64,000 bases of DNA from Ophioceras dolichostomum (GCA_003049485.1 PYST01000090.1:1-64000); one strand, 5' to 3'. Shown: positions 1-12,800, counted from the stretch's first letter. A program made the numbers and translations. The notes: a model not told the origin generated them from the sequence alone.

Positions 1-45
<45 letters not shown>
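1..45. repeat. poly-T tract of 45 bases at the window edge
   Basis: The window opens with 45 uninterrupted T residues. It may continue to the left of the window. It could be a genomic homopolymer or an assembly or contig boundary; the sequence here cannot separate the two. Confidence 0.9.
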
Positions 46-46
<1 letters not shown>

Positions 47-1417
47 GGCTCCAATCCGACGGTCATTTTTTAAAAAAGGCAAGTGATTCGCATATGCAGA
101 TACTATGTACGTTGCATGAATCCTTCCGGAAACGCTTGCCCTGTCCTGTCTTTCCCACCACCCACATCCATCCAGTCTTGACCCCCGTTGGCGATCTGCT
201 CTAGCTCTGGCTGGCTTCTAGCTCTTATTGTTTGGTTTTCTCTTCATGTTTCTTCTATTCTGCCCAGTTTGGTCCACTCACCCGTTTTCCGTCGTAAGCC
301 ATTTCATTCGTTTTGGATCTTTTTGCAGAAAAAAAAAAGTCGGGCTCCATCCATCCATCCATGCATCTATCTTCACCCAGCCGCCTGCTTGCCTTCCTGC
401 CTTCCTGCCTGCCCAGGTACATGTCTTCCCTCGCTTATGATCTCCAGCCGCCAGCCAACCAGGCGAGGCCACTCATGCTATGCCTCAATGCCTGATGGTG
501 ACCACCATAACACTCTATTCCAGTAACCTGTCTACCTCCATCCATTCTTTCTCCGTCCCTCATCATCCAAGGAAAGGGGTGAGTTGAAACAGAAACCACC
601 AAAAAAAGTACTTTGCCGCCGCTCGATGTATTTGGACCCAACTAGCCTCCCTTACCTTATGTTCCTGGTACCTAACCTACCTACTCCTCCCTTCCTTCCC
701 GTCTCCTTATCTTGCAGGCGCTTTCCCATGTGATGGCGTGCTTGGTTCGGGAATAGGAGCCCAATGTGCTTATCAAGCAAGGAGAAAAAACAACTCAGGA
801 CGCTACGTTACGTAACATGTATCTTTTCACATGGAGGCAAGTTGGGAGGTAGTCACTCACATCGTATATACACAGCACAAATTGCCTGGCTCGTTTCTTC
901 TTGCCCTAATGGGTTGGTAGGTACCTACCTAGGTACCTGGGTATGGCAGTGTCCATGGCGGGAGGGAGAGAGAAGAGGTAGAGAGGAGTAGAGAGGAAGA
1001 GAGTATCATTACACTAGATTATGCCTTTGCTAGCTGTGCTTTTTTAGTCTTGTCTTTGGATGATGATGCTCCCACCCCAAGTCGCCATGCCCCGACTTGT
1101 GAACCCAAAACCATCGGCGCAGGGTGGTGACTAGACTATCTGCCACTGTCGCCGGACATTTGAACCATCTTCCTCGCCCATATTTTCCCCAGTCGCCTAA
1201 CCCATGACACCATACCCTCGTTATACACAGGAAAGAAAAAAAACCAGACCAAACGCCGAACCCCTTCGACCGTCCGAGACCGAGCCAACCCATCGCATAT
1301 CGGTTAGATACAGTAAGGGAGAGAGATACAGAGAGGTAGGTGGGTAGGTACCTAGGTTGAGACCAAAAGAAACCCGACAGGAACGACAAAACGACGCGCC
1401 TGACCATCCTCCTCCTT
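46..1417. other. intergenic, 3' flank of the DUF3176 gene
   Basis: I see no gene here. The stretch is CT-rich, with a CCAT tetranucleotide run at 347-362 and CCTTCCTG-type repeats near 390-416. It has several TAGGTACC/TACCTAGG motif clusters (about 668-683, 916-940, 1334-1357). The right part probably holds the 3' UTR of the leftward DUF3176 gene. Confidence 0.6.
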
Positions 1418-4400
1418 CTACGGCCCATCATTCCGTACGCCCAAATCCATAACCCACCCCGCCTCGCCCAAGACGCAAAACCTTCCCCTTATCCCCCTCG
1501 CCGTCAACGCCTCCGCCATAAGGTGTCCAACGTCCACGTTATCCGCCCCTCCTCCTCCACCGGGTCCTCCACCAGGTCCTCCGCCTAGTCCGCCGAGTCC
1601 ACCGAGTCCGCCGACGCTGTTCCGCAACCGCTCCCGCTCTAGCAGCCGCTTCTGCTCAGCCGACACGGCGAACATGGCCGCCAGCGCCGAGCTCTTCAGC
1701 ACGCGCACGTTGAGCACGGCCGTCTGCACGACGACGCCCGCCAGGAACGTCGCCGACAGCGCCACCTGCACGATCAGCACCGCCAGCCAGCCCCAGCGCA
1801 CCGACACGAACGTCTCGGACGCGAAGGCCTCGCCTGCCTCTGCTACGCCGAGTGAGCGGATTCTATAGATGTGCACACACAAAGGGAGGGAGGGTTAGTA
1901 AAGGCTTGTCAGCGAAAAAAAAAAGGGGGGGGGGGGATGTTGTGAAAGTGGGAGGAAGAGAGCGACTCTCCAGTTCCCAGATAGACTGAAGACTGAAGAA
2001 GTACAACGTAAAAGGGGGAAGCGTATTCTGGTGCGGTAAGACCAGTTGGGCAAAGACAGAAAAAGTGCGAAGCCCTTTGAGAATAGGTGAGAGGAGAAGA
2101 ACCAAAAAAACCTACGTGTTCGTCAGACCAGTAGCCACATTCTGCGTGATGTTCTGAACGGCCTGGCGCATAGCGACGTCGTGATTGCCTGCTCCTCCTC
2201 CCCTGCCGGACGCGGCAGCAACCGACGACGACCCAAACAGCGCCGAGCCGAACGCATCGCCAGCGCCCGTGTACCCCACCGCCGCGGCGCCCAGTCCGAC
2301 CGAGTAAGTGCCCGACAGCGCCGAGCCGACGTAATTGCTCAGCACGCGCGCATGCGCCGAGTCGACCGTGTAAGCACCGCTGCGGCCATCCGCGGCCGTC
2401 GTGAGCGTCAGCACCGGCGCATTCGTCGTCCCCGTCCCCGTCCCATCAGCCGGCGGAGGAGACAACGACCGAACCTCTACGGACGAAGACGTCAGCGTGG
2501 TGATCAGCGAGCCGCCCTGCGCCGCGTTGACGACGACCTCGTACGAGTTGACGCAGAAGTGAAGGAGGACCTCGACGGCGCGGAATTCGTGGGCGACCTC
2601 GCCGTTCGCGGACGTCTGGTTGGTGTAGATGACGAAGAAGTTGGAGATAGCCGTTGCCAGGAGGTTGGGCTGGTTGGAGAAGGAGAGCGTCCCGGCGACG
2701 GAGGGCCAGGAGTTCCCGCTTGGTGAGGAGGAAACGGAAGGCGAGGATATGTTGACGTTGTATGAACTGGCCTGTAGCGTCCAGGTTCGTTAGTTTCTCT
2801 GCCAGAGATACGGCTCAGGGAGGTGGGCTGGCCATCTTGTATGCCTAGGCCTCTCGCGTCCCCTAGTTGTAGACGCATGCGCCCGGCGAGCCCAGCAAGG
2901 CTGGCGGGGGACGAAGTTGTTCATAAGCGAGACTCACCGATCCTATCAAGAACGCCCCGTTTCCGAGGCTCGCGTTGCGCACCTGCAGCGCGCTCGGAAG
3001 ACCGAGGTTGCTCGTCAGTCTGCTCACCCTCAGAGGCTCCGATACGTTGAGCAGGCTTGTGACGTCTGCGGTCTGGACACAGACGGCCAGTGAGCTGAAG
3101 TTCTTGAAGTGGCACTCCACTGACCCGCAGCTCGGCGGGAGGTGAGCCAAGGCCACATCCACTGGGCTGAAGATCCCGTTCTGGATGCCCTGCTTCTGGC
3201 GGCCGTCGAGGTCTTTTATTTTTATGGATTGTCAATACCAGACTCACGGTCTCGTAGATCAGGGGGACAGAAGGTAATTGTGGCGTTAATAGCAGTGGCT
3301 GATGTGTCTGGATGGGACTCACCGTTTGAAAGGACAGTGGCGTTGTTCGCCGGGTAGCTCACGCTCCTGGACACAGTCGCCAAACTACTGCTGGGTGTTA
3401 GGCGTGTAGGGTATTCTGCTCGTGTGAAATACGGGTTGGTTACCAATTAGTAAACATGTTGTCTGTGCGGCTCGGCAAAGTGGTGGGAGAGGAGAGGCTT
3501 TCTGGTCTCACCGATCGCCATCTGGGTCAAGGGGAACGTGACAAGCCCCATGACCATAACAATAGCCGCAGTCAAGCTCAGAAATCTAGAAAGTTTACAT
3601 TTCATTTAATCAGTTCATCTGTTTTGTTGTTGTTTCTCTTTTCGGTGCGAATGCAGCTGAGTGAGGCAGGCGGACTTCGGAAGTCCGAGCGAGCACCCAA
3701 AAAAACTCACCGGCCTTTCGTGGTTGTGAACAACAGCTTGACGCTTCCGTACGGACCCCTGGTCGCATCCTCGAAGGCCTGGAAGTCCGCGAGCGGGCGG
3801 TCCGTCATGGCAAACCAGTTCCACCTGAGCTGGCTGAGCCCCTCGACGACCGGCACCACCAAGGCGGCGTGGCACAGCGTGGTCAGGAAGGCTATCAGCG
3901 TGTTCAGCGTTATCGACATGGGCCACCGGGCCACGGACTGCTGGTCGAAGAGCTTGAGGATCACGCCGATGATGACCAGGCAGACGATGCTGAAGAGGCA
4001 CCAGACGATCTCGGGCAGCCAGCTCGCCCTGTATCCGCCCCAGACGGGCGCCGTGAACCCGCTGGAGCCGCTCCTCCCGGACAGCTTGTCGCCGTACTCG
4101 TCCTCCTTCGCTGCCTCGATGCCCCGATCCCCGTAGCTTCCAGCTTGGTAGTGCATGAACGGGGCGGCCCCCACCTGAGCCATCGGTTGTTGCTGTGGCT
4201 GCTGCTGCTGCGATGACGTCCGGAACCCTGGTGCGGCCGGATACTGCTCAGACGACGGTCGCCAATGAGAGCGTCCGTTCTGATACTGTCCATCGCCGGA
4301 CTGATGGCCAGAAGAGCCCATGCCTAGGGGCCAGCTATCCTGCGTGCTTCGCTGCTGTTGTTGGTCCTGCTGAGGTTGTTGCTGGGGTTGCCGCTGCTGC

Positions 4401-5011
4401 GGCTGCCCCTGATCCCGCGGCTGCTGCCCCTGACTGCCCTGACTGCCCTGACTGCGCTGCTTCTCCTGGGGGGCGGCTGAAAGTGGAGGATGAGTCTGGG
4501 TTGACGTCTCAGTGTCATCGTCAGGAGGCAAGGGCGGGAGCGGAGCATTGACTCGACTACGCGAGGGAAGAGTCCGCCTCGAGACTCTGTGGTCCAGCGA
4601 GTTGGACCTGTTGGCGCTTCTGGTGGAAAATCGCCCATCGCTCGTTGAAACTGGCGAGACTGGCTGGCCGAACGAAATCCGCCCACCGTGGAGCTGAGAG
4701 CCGACATAGTCCTGATGGGCGTGAGGCGTCCCGGGCCACAATGCAGGTGGTGGTGGAGAAGGGCGAGACGGATGAGATGATTGGATCGTGGCCTCATCGT
4801 TTACGGAGCTCGGGGGAGACACCTGCTGCTGCTGCTGCTGTTGTTTCTTCTGTTGTTGATTTTGTGAGGAAGCCCTTGCTGAGGCTTCTGGTGTCGGCCC
4901 AGCTAGTCTTCGCGAGCTCAAATCTGGTGTCCCGGCCGGCGTGGAGCCTGCCGGTGTAAAGCCTGGGTGGAAGAAATCTTCTCCCGGAAATCCTGAGTAA
5001 GGAGAGCTCAT
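1418..5011 (-). CDS. DUF3176-family multi-pass membrane protein with a polyQ N-terminus
   Basis: Six exons fit: 5011-3711, 3585-3512, 3415-3323, 3212-2938, 2771-2116 and 1862-1418 (2844 nt, 947 aa), all with GT-AG junctions in matching phase. The first ~325 residues are disordered, rich in Ser/Pro/Gln, with a QQQQQQQ run near residue 55-65 and more Gln runs around 200-280. Membrane segments follow at about 334-355, 368-390 and 436-453, then a long Asn/Ser-rich, probably extracellular domain with a conserved NGIF-type motif. A last membrane helix lies near 824-848, before a Gly-rich tail (GGLGGLGG repeats). This layout is that of the fungal DUF3176 family, whose function is unknown. The start is the first ATG giving the full N-terminus. 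The intron at 1863-2115 contains an A10G12 homopolymer pair (1915-1936). Confidence 0.87.
1915..1936. repeat. A10-G12 homopolymer pair inside an intron
   Basis: On the + strand ten A residues are followed directly by twelve G residues. The pair lies inside the last intron of the leftward DUF3176 gene, where it reads C12T10 in the transcript and extends the pyrimidine tract before the acceptor. Confidence 0.9.
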
Positions 5012-8000
5012 GGCGTAGAGGAGACCACGACATCATACATATCAGTTGCACTCGGTGGTCTTCCCCTCACCGAGACCTCTAGGTCGGGAGAAGGAGGCCA
5101 GCCAGAGGGGTCAGAAGAGAAGAAGTATGGACGGACAACTGTTAGCCAGATGCGCGGTTCCACGATGCTGTCTGTCTCTCCGGGAGACACTGATAAGTGG
5201 GTGTAGCCGTTGGGTTGCTGGGGAGAGCTACACAGATCGACAGTCGACAGTAACACGAGGAATTCGAAATCGGGAGAAAAGAAGGAGGGAGAGGGGGCGA
5301 AAAGAAGACAGAGAGCTCTGCTCGTCGCCGAGAACGGACATATGATGATGTTTAAGAGACAGTGACACTGACAGGCATATGGATATGCAAAGTAAGCTTT
5401 AGCCGGTAAGGGTCGAGAAGGGTATTCGTAAGATGCTAGACACCATCAGTCGGCAACGAGGGGCAGGAGTTTTTTCTGTGAGGTCGACTTGCAGGGTATT
5501 CATGTACGTAAGGTGGGACTGACGGACGGGATGCAGCTGCTGGAGTGGTGGTGGTCACATCATGTCACGTAAAAGACCAGATCGGGAAAAGATCCAGAGA
5601 GATGGAGGGAGACCATTGCAGGAGAGAGAGTGAGTGAGACTGGAGACAAAGAGAAAAGACGGAGCGAGCCAGAGCCGCCCCAAGCGGGACCTCCCATGGT
5701 TCGAGCTGCCCAGGCAGCTCGCCCAGGCACCTTGAATGTCAACCTAACGAGCCTTGCTTGTGTCGATCCAGGCAAGGGAACAGATAGGAATTTCTAGGGA
5801 GCCAAAGGAGTGGCTTTGAGCCCCAAGAAAACAAACGGTTACGGGATATCCAATCGTTCCCGCAACACTCGCCGAGAACTCCAGGTAGACAATTGGTATA
5901 AGTAAGCTGTGCTTAAGTGATTGGAGCGCCTCCTTACACAGCAGACTCGACAGAACTCGGCCACCACCACCACATCCACCTTCAGACTGGGGTAACAGGC
6001 GTCTAGACTGGTGGAATCCTCAGACGTTCTTCCGTCGTTTGTAGGACCCCTGGCAACGTGTATTAAAAAAAAAAAAGTCTGCACGGGAAGACATATTTTC
6101 TGACCTGCAAAGCGCACAAGCGAATCCCGGACCTCCGCGAGAAGTCCGCGACGGGAGAGCTTCGACAATTGGATTCCTGCATGCATGTTGGCTGCTGCGG
6201 TTGGACCATTGCCAAAAAGTCGCTCGACTGCCTGGAAAAGAGCGTGGCGACAGCAACAGGGCGATGCAGACGATAGACGATAGACAGACACTGACATACT
6301 GCAGCCCTCTGCAGAAGAAGCTCGCAACTGAGAAGTAAACAGCAGGGGGAGTAAGAATTGGCGATCCAGGGTTTGTTTGGTGGTGCCGAGAAATACCCAA
6401 TCGACAGGGATTCGACAGGTTGAAACGGCACGCCCGCACGGTAATCCACAGGGGATCGTCCCGCCTCTTCTGCTTCCCAACTTCGTCCAGACTCCACCGA
6501 AACCGCAACCTTTCGCCGCACGTGCGACAAAAGGGGGCGATTTCGAATCAGTGCACTTCTTCTCCCCAATCGTTGCTGAAGTGCTGATCTGCTGATGACG
6601 GAGCTTTGGAGCTCTCGTGAAGAAGGGACCAAACCCAAAAATGGATTGGAGTGATTCCCTAGCGAAACACAACTGTGCTCTGTAGGTGCTCTGGCTTTTT
6701 TTTTTCTCTTCCCCTTTCACGGCGGGCGCGTCTTGAACCCCCTTTCCCCTTACAATATTCCCGTGTTCGTGCTCGTGCCCCCCTTTCACGCGATATCACC
6801 CTCCCAAAGAGGATGGTGAGTTTCGAAACATTTTGAAACACGAGATATCGACACAAAGAGCCGAGAGCCATACCAGACACCAGACCAGACACATGGGGTT
6901 AAGTTCACGAAAATGCCCAACTCGCAAAGTCCCAGCAAAATAATGACGGAAAACGATCTCGACATGCAGAAGCCTTTTGGTTTTCGCGCCACCACCTCGC
7001 CTCACCTTCTCAGATTCGTCCCAGTCGGAATGTGGTGGTGGGAACGTCCGTCAGGCAGAACAGGAGGTCGTACGAAAACACAATCAATCCTCCGACTTGC
7101 CGCGCACACTCCTCCACAATAACCGTGGTAGAGCTGCTTCTGTACTGTGGTAGACCTTCTTCCCTCCAGGCTCACCTTTCACAGCCTCGTCCGGGGGCGG
7201 CTCCAATCTCCTTGCAATCCCCAATCCCCTATCGTTCATCCCATGTCCGATATCTTCCAGCTGTTAGCTCCATCCATCGATGATTACAGTACACAGTACA
7301 TATGTCGTGCGGGCCTGAAAGTCCCGGGGGAAAGCTCCAGGTAGCTTGAGCCTCATGGTATTTTTATACCTACCTATATTTCATTCGTTCAGATGCGTTC
7401 AAGTTCATGCGCTGCTCGGTCCAGCGACCCGAACGGCGACCCGTTGAGGAGGAGCCCGTGGATGAACGCCACTCGATCCTGTTGCCTTCGTGTGGCTTGA
7501 TAGAGTCAGCAACCGCAACAGCAGGCAGCTGGGGAGCTAGCTCGAGACGCTTGCGAGACTGAAAGGAAGCCCGCTCAAGCTTGCTCGCATCCTGCCTGGT
7601 CAGAGCTTCTTTCTGACCTTGCGACGCAGCATGTATGGACAGAGTAAGCACCCTGGACCCTACCTTTACATCTTTGATAGGAGGTAAGGAAGGGTCCTTT
7701 TGCATGTATTACGCGAGGGTTGAAAGCCACCAAAGCCACATCTCGAGTCTCCCTCTCATTGCCCCCCCAAAACATCCCTTTTCTTCGCAAACCACCCCTT
7801 TCCGCTCGTCACCTCGTATACCTCAAGAGCCCCAACACTTTCCGGTGTCAAGTGCCACTCTTTTCTTCATCACACCTTTCTCCTTGCGACCTTGTTCTCT
7901 CCTTGCTCCAACCACGCACGCATCAAGGGGTGTTTTGCTTTTTGCTTTTTCTCCCCCCTCCACGATCACACCCTCCCTGGCCGGCGCGTCCGTCAGCTTC

Positions 8001-8650
8001 CTTCGCCGCAATCCTACCAGATCTGCATCTCATTTTGCCAAGAGTTGAAGAGTGTTCTTTCCCCATTTTACTGGCGTGCACATCATCCACAAATGGTCCG
8101 GTTGTCTACTGTAGTGCTTGTTTGGTTTGATGAAGCACGTATTCGGGGCATTCAGGGGAAACAGAGAAGCATGTGATCCCGACCTCCTGTCACGGCGCGT
8201 AACCGCTCGAATTCTTTGCATACATGACGTGTGTATACGTGGGATGGGATGCTCGTACGGAAGTACTTTCTTTGACGATCCCCAGACGTAGACTCGGAGC
8301 CGTTCTGGTCGGCGCTCGGTGCTCGGTGCGGAGAGCCGCTCCGAAGCCACTGCATAACTACCTAGCCGTGGAGGATTGAACTCGTGGGGTACAGTACCAT
8401 GAGGCGGCCATGACGATGACTAACACCCTCGTCATGGCGTTCCTAGAGCTATATTCTCTTTTAGACTATATTTAGGCCTCGAGGCTCGCAACCACGAGCC
8501 AGTCGGGCCTTACTACGGAGAACTTTGTTGGGTAGCGACGGCGTCAGGACCGATAGTTGGATGGTCGGGCCCATATCTGGGTCTATTTGGGTAGGTAGGT
8601 AGTTCCCCCATCCGATCGACCATAGCGGCGGCATCGCCGTCCTCATCATC
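5012..8650. other. 3.6-kb intergenic stretch with no supportable gene
   Basis: The left part (5012 to about 5350) is the likely promoter and 5' UTR of the DUF3176 gene. The rest shows only open frames without a recognisable domain, without splice-compatible extension and with mixed codon usage. The longest is on the minus strand at 5839-6789. Short A-runs occur at 6065-6076. The sequence just before 8651 includes a GTAGGTAGGTAG motif (8591-8602). Confidence 0.55.
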
Positions 8651-9670
8651 ATGGGTCAGGAGTTCGATCCGGCCGAGACGGTCGACTGGCTAGTCTGCAA
8701 CACCTGCGGGACGCAGTTCCCCACGCCCGACCGCAGCGCGTTGACGACGTGCTTCATATGCGACGACCCGCGGCAGTACACGCCGCCCTCCGGCCAGAGC
8801 TTCACCACGCTGGCGACCCTGCGAGCCTCGGGCTACCGGAACGTCTTCAGCACATTGGACGGCGACGAGTTGTCTTTGTCTTCTTCGTCTTCGACTCCAC
8901 CGCCACCGATAGTCGCGATCACGACCTCGCCCAAGTTCGGCATCGGCCAGCGCGCCCTCCTCGTGCGCACGCCCGCCGGCAACATCCTGTGGGACTGCCT
9001 CACCTTCATAGACGCCGCCACCGTCTCGCACATCAACAGCGCCCTGGGCGGCCTGCACGCCATCGTCATCTCCCACCCGCACTACTACGGCTCGCACGCC
9101 GCCGAGTGGTCCGCCGCCTTCGGCCGGTGCCCCGTGTACCTCGCCGCCGAGGACCGGCGCTGGACCGCGCTCGAGTCGGACGTGCAGGTGTTCCTCGGAG
9201 GAGGGGAACCTGCCGACCCTGCCGACCCGGGCTGCTTGGCGCACGAGATCGAGATCGCGGGTCGCAGGTCCGGCTTCGTGGCCGTGCGCCTCGGCGGACA
9301 CTTCCCGGGGAGCATGGCCGGCTACTTCGACGGCCGGCTGTTCGTCGCCGACACGCTGTTCACGACGCCGGCGGGCAGGGGCAACTGGCGCGCGGACGCC
9401 CGAGGCGCCGCCCGGAGCCGGCCGGCGGGGATGAACAGCTTTGCGTTCATGTGGAGCATCCCGAACATGATCCCCCTGTCCGCGGACGAGGTCGCGCGCA
9501 TGTGGGGGATCTTGAGGGGCCTCGACTTCGGTATCGCCAGCACGCATGGTGCTTTTGCTGGACATGACATATACGCACCTGATATCATGCAGAGGATTTT
9601 GGAAAGCATGCAGATCCAGATTAGGAACATGGGATGGGTGGAACATCCGTTGTTGCTGGAAAGGGTATAA
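8651..9670 (+). CDS. metallo-beta-lactamase-fold hydrolase with N-terminal Cys pairs
   Basis: Single exon, 339 aa, starting at an ATG after CATCATC. Residues 16-19 (CNTC) and 34-37 (CFIC) form two CxxC pairs resembling a small zinc ribbon. The core resembles the metallo-beta-lactamase superfamily. A SHPHYYGSH segment (H142, H144, H149) stands where the HxHxDH motif is expected, GGHFPGS gives H217, FVADTL gives D234, and STHG gives H299. The Asp normally found after the second His is absent (YYGS instead of xDH), so metal binding may be altered. Substrate is unknown; similar MBL-like proteins occur in fungi and plants. It converges tail-to-tail with the GT90 gene, 195 bp away. It lacks the glyoxalase II and beta-CASP signatures. 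Confidence 0.82.
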   Translation: MGQEFDPAETVDWLVCNTCGTQFPTPDRSALTTCFICDDPRQYTPPSGQSFTTLATLRASGYRNVFSTLDGDELSLSSSSSTPPPPIVAITTSPKFGIGQRALLVRTPAGNILWDCLTFIDAATVSHINSALGGLHAIVISHPHYYGSHAAEWSAAFGRCPVYLAAEDRRWTALESDVQVFLGGGEPADPADPGCLAHEIEIAGRRSGFVAVRLGGHFPGSMAGYFDGRLFVADTLFTTPAGRGNWRADARGAARSRPAGMNSFAFMWSIPNMIPLSADEVARMWGILRGLDFGIASTHGAFAGHDIYAPDIMQRILESMQIQIRNMGWVEHPLLLERV

Positions 9671-9865
9671 ACCAAAGAGGTACAGACAGGCCTGCTAGTT
9701 TGAACGAGATATGATGATATGAAGAATGTTCAGAAAACATCAATATGAATGAAACACCCAATTATACCCACGCGAGCAATTTATCAAGCCAAGTTTTGTC
9801 CTTTGTTTTCTTCTCTTCCCTCTCCGCTTTCGACATAGGTAGCAATCCTCTATCAGTCCCCTATC

Positions 9866-12800
9866 CTATCCATCCCCACCCCTAAAGCTCATCTCCTCCC
9901 TCTGATCGCTCATGACCCTCCCCCACTCCAACAGCAGCCGGAACAAATACACCTCGGCGTCCTCCCTCCTCAGCGCCCTCGCCGCCCACCTCCTCCCCTG
10001 CTCGGCGATCCACTCCGCGTCGTCCAGCCGCGCGTCCATGTCCGGGTCCCTGCCGCCGACCCTTCCCCTCCCCTTCAGGCCCGTGAAGTACGCCAGCGAG
10101 CCGTGCAGCGCCTGGAGCCTCACGTCGACGGGCACGAAGTGCGCCCAGGGGGTCAGCCGCTCCGTGAACCACTCGCGGAAGATGGTCATGACGAACGGCG
10201 CGCTCTTCGACTCCAGCGCGCGCAGGACCTCGTCGCCGCCTCGCGGCGAGCCCGAGTCCGCGTCCGTCACCAGGATGTACCTGCTCCCCGCTCCCGCTCC
10301 CGTCCCGGGCGGCACGGATGCAGCTGGCGCCAGCGGGCCGAACTCAGCTTGCGCCATGGCGTTGCACTGGGCCCCGGCAGCAGTGGCGGCGGCGGCGGTA
10401 GTGCCGCTGCCGGTGCTTCCGTCGTCACTTCCGTCTCCGTCTCCGCCCCCGCCGCCGCAGTACGCGTACTCCCCGATGCGAACATCAAAAGGCAGCGCCG
10501 CGTTCGCCTCGCGGGCCTTGACGCGCTCAAACCCGAACCTCTCCTCGCTCCCCGGCTTGCTGGCCAGGAACAGCGTGACCTCGTCGGCGTCCGAGGCGTT
10601 ATTGACGAGATGTGCCAGCCGCTCGATGTGGCCGCCGTGCCGCAGCGCGTGGCCGAGCTCGGGCTGCTCGATCCTGCCGCGCCAGACGAGCTTGTCGCTC
10701 ATCATCTGGAAGTTGACGCCGACGTCTACCGCCGCAGCGAAGCCTGAGCCATTTGAGCCTTCCGAGCCTTCTGATCGGCGACGCGGCCACGGGAACAGGA
10801 TGTCGTTGAAGCCGCCCGCTTTGGCCCTGCTGAAGACGGGGAGCAGCTCTGAGAACGGGAGGAGGAACGGCGGCGCCAGGTAGAAGCCGTGGAGGTTGAA
10901 GATGTCGGGCTGGTGGCACAGGTCCGACGAGTGGGACCAGTCGTTCACGAACGGGCCTTGGCGGGCCCAGCTCTTGCCGCTGGCCCTGGCGCAGGGCGAG
11001 CAGAGGTCTCGCGTGTTCCAGTGCCAGGTCGAGCGGGTCCGCGAGCCGGAGGGGCACGTCTTCGCGTTCATCTCGCGGAACTCGCCCACGGTCGGTGTGA
11101 TCCTGATCATGGCTTGCGCGGCACCGTCATCAGGCGTCGCCGTCTTAGCTGAATCGACTGTGTCAGTAGCGGTAACGGGAGTAGCAGCAGCAGCCTTGGC
11201 GGTGTTCTCAGTGCCAGCAGCATCCCGTGGCAGCAGCCGCCAGCCCGACTTCTCGGCGGCGTGGGTGTGCCTGTGCAAGTCCTGCCACGGCGCGAGCACT
11301 CTCGGGCGGTCGTCGAGGTTGATGGCCATTTCCAGGTTCGGGAGGTCCTTGGCGAAGGCGCGGACCGTGTCGGCTATCGTGTCTAGGCTCTCCCTGCGCT
11401 GCGGGTCGCTAAAGTAGGCCTTCTTGAAGGAGACCGAGCCGTCCCTCACGACGAGGATCGCGATGCCTTGCTCGCGCTCCAACCTCGCGATGCCCTCGCG
11501 GATCACGGCCGGCTTGACGCCCCAGAATGGCAGGATGTCGCTGTCTATCTGGCCGAAGTGGTCCATGACTGCCGACTTGCGACTCTGGGCGAACTTGTAC
11601 CAGGCATCGAACCCCCTGGGCGGGGCTCGGCCGTTGTGTCGTTCCTTGTATTCTTGAACGGCGACCTTGACCGTCTTGCTCACGGAGGCGTGCACCAGCC
11701 ATCTGTCCGTCTCGATCCTCGCGTCGTAGATAAGTCCCTGCACCGGATGTCGATCGTATGTCGGGCCCACCAGCGCTGTGTAGATGGCCGTCACGATGAG
11801 GACGAGCAGGAGGGCGAAGACGAGGGGGGCGCGGACGAAGATTGAGACGGCTTGCAGATTGCTGTCGTGGAGAAGTACTGAGGCAAATCCGAGTGTGATC
11901 GCGGAGACGCAGGGGAAGACCGAGGATTTGGGAAGCTCCCAAGTGCCCACCAAGGGCAGCCTGTGAGCTACGGCCAAGAGTCCACAGAGAAAGGCGAGCA
12001 CGTTCGCTAGTGTCGCCGGGCCATACTCGCACATGTAAATACTCGAGGATACTACGAGCACTGCGAAAAAAATGCCGTGAGAGAGAATATCGAAGACGTA
12101 GAGGGAATCCACCCCGAGGAAGTAGCCATCGGTCGCGGGCGAGCTTGGACGCATGCCACCAAGGAGCAGGTCGGAGGCCAGCATGAGGCCGATCCCAGCC
12201 GAGGCCTGGAGGAGGAGGGTGCTAATAGTCTTCACCCTGAGAGGGGTGGTGCGGGTCCAGGCGACGATGCGCCAGAGCAGGACGGCAATGGAGGCATCGA
12301 GGGCGAGGCCCAACAGCTGCAGGAGCACCACCCAAAAGCTCGGGTCAAGAGTCGAGCAGAAGGTTGTTGAGCGGACTCGGTGCTTCATCGAGAAGGATAC
12401 TCCGAGGCACAGTGTGAAAGTGTTGACGCCCGAGATCAACCCCAAGGCGCGGGAATCGACACTGCCACTGCCGTTGCCTTTGCCGGGACTGGAGGGAGTT
12501 GGGGGTGAGAGGTCATCTAACGGCAGCTCTGAATAACCTTCTGCCCGACTTCTTCTGCCAGGAAGCAGCTCATAGCTCAGGATGACCAAAGGGAGGAAAG
12601 CCTGTGTTTGGTGTCTCTCTCATTAGTCCCTTCAACACTCCTAGGCCATCTTGATGAAACGCGCGCTAATGTAAGTGTTTGCTTTGCTCATACCTCGATC
12701 CCTGCTTTTGAGCATTGGAAGTTATGCTTGACGCCGATGAAGGCCTCAAGCCGGATGACGACGCATGCTATGAGGGCCGGAATGAAGAACCGGCGAGGCC

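Noticed and set aside
3213..3247. 35-bp intron in the DUF3176 gene with the upstream sequence read through
   Set aside because: Too short for a fungal intron; an intron of 110 bp (3213-3322) gives the better NDLDGRQKQGIQNGIF join with matching phase.
5839..6789. 316-codon open frame on the minus strand
   Set aside because: No recognisable domain, mixed codon usage, high Arg/Cys/Ser content as in chance frames, and no splice partners.
8690..9646. 318-codon minus-strand frame opposite the MBL-like gene
   Set aside because: Antisense shadow, repetitive Arg/Ala/Val composition.
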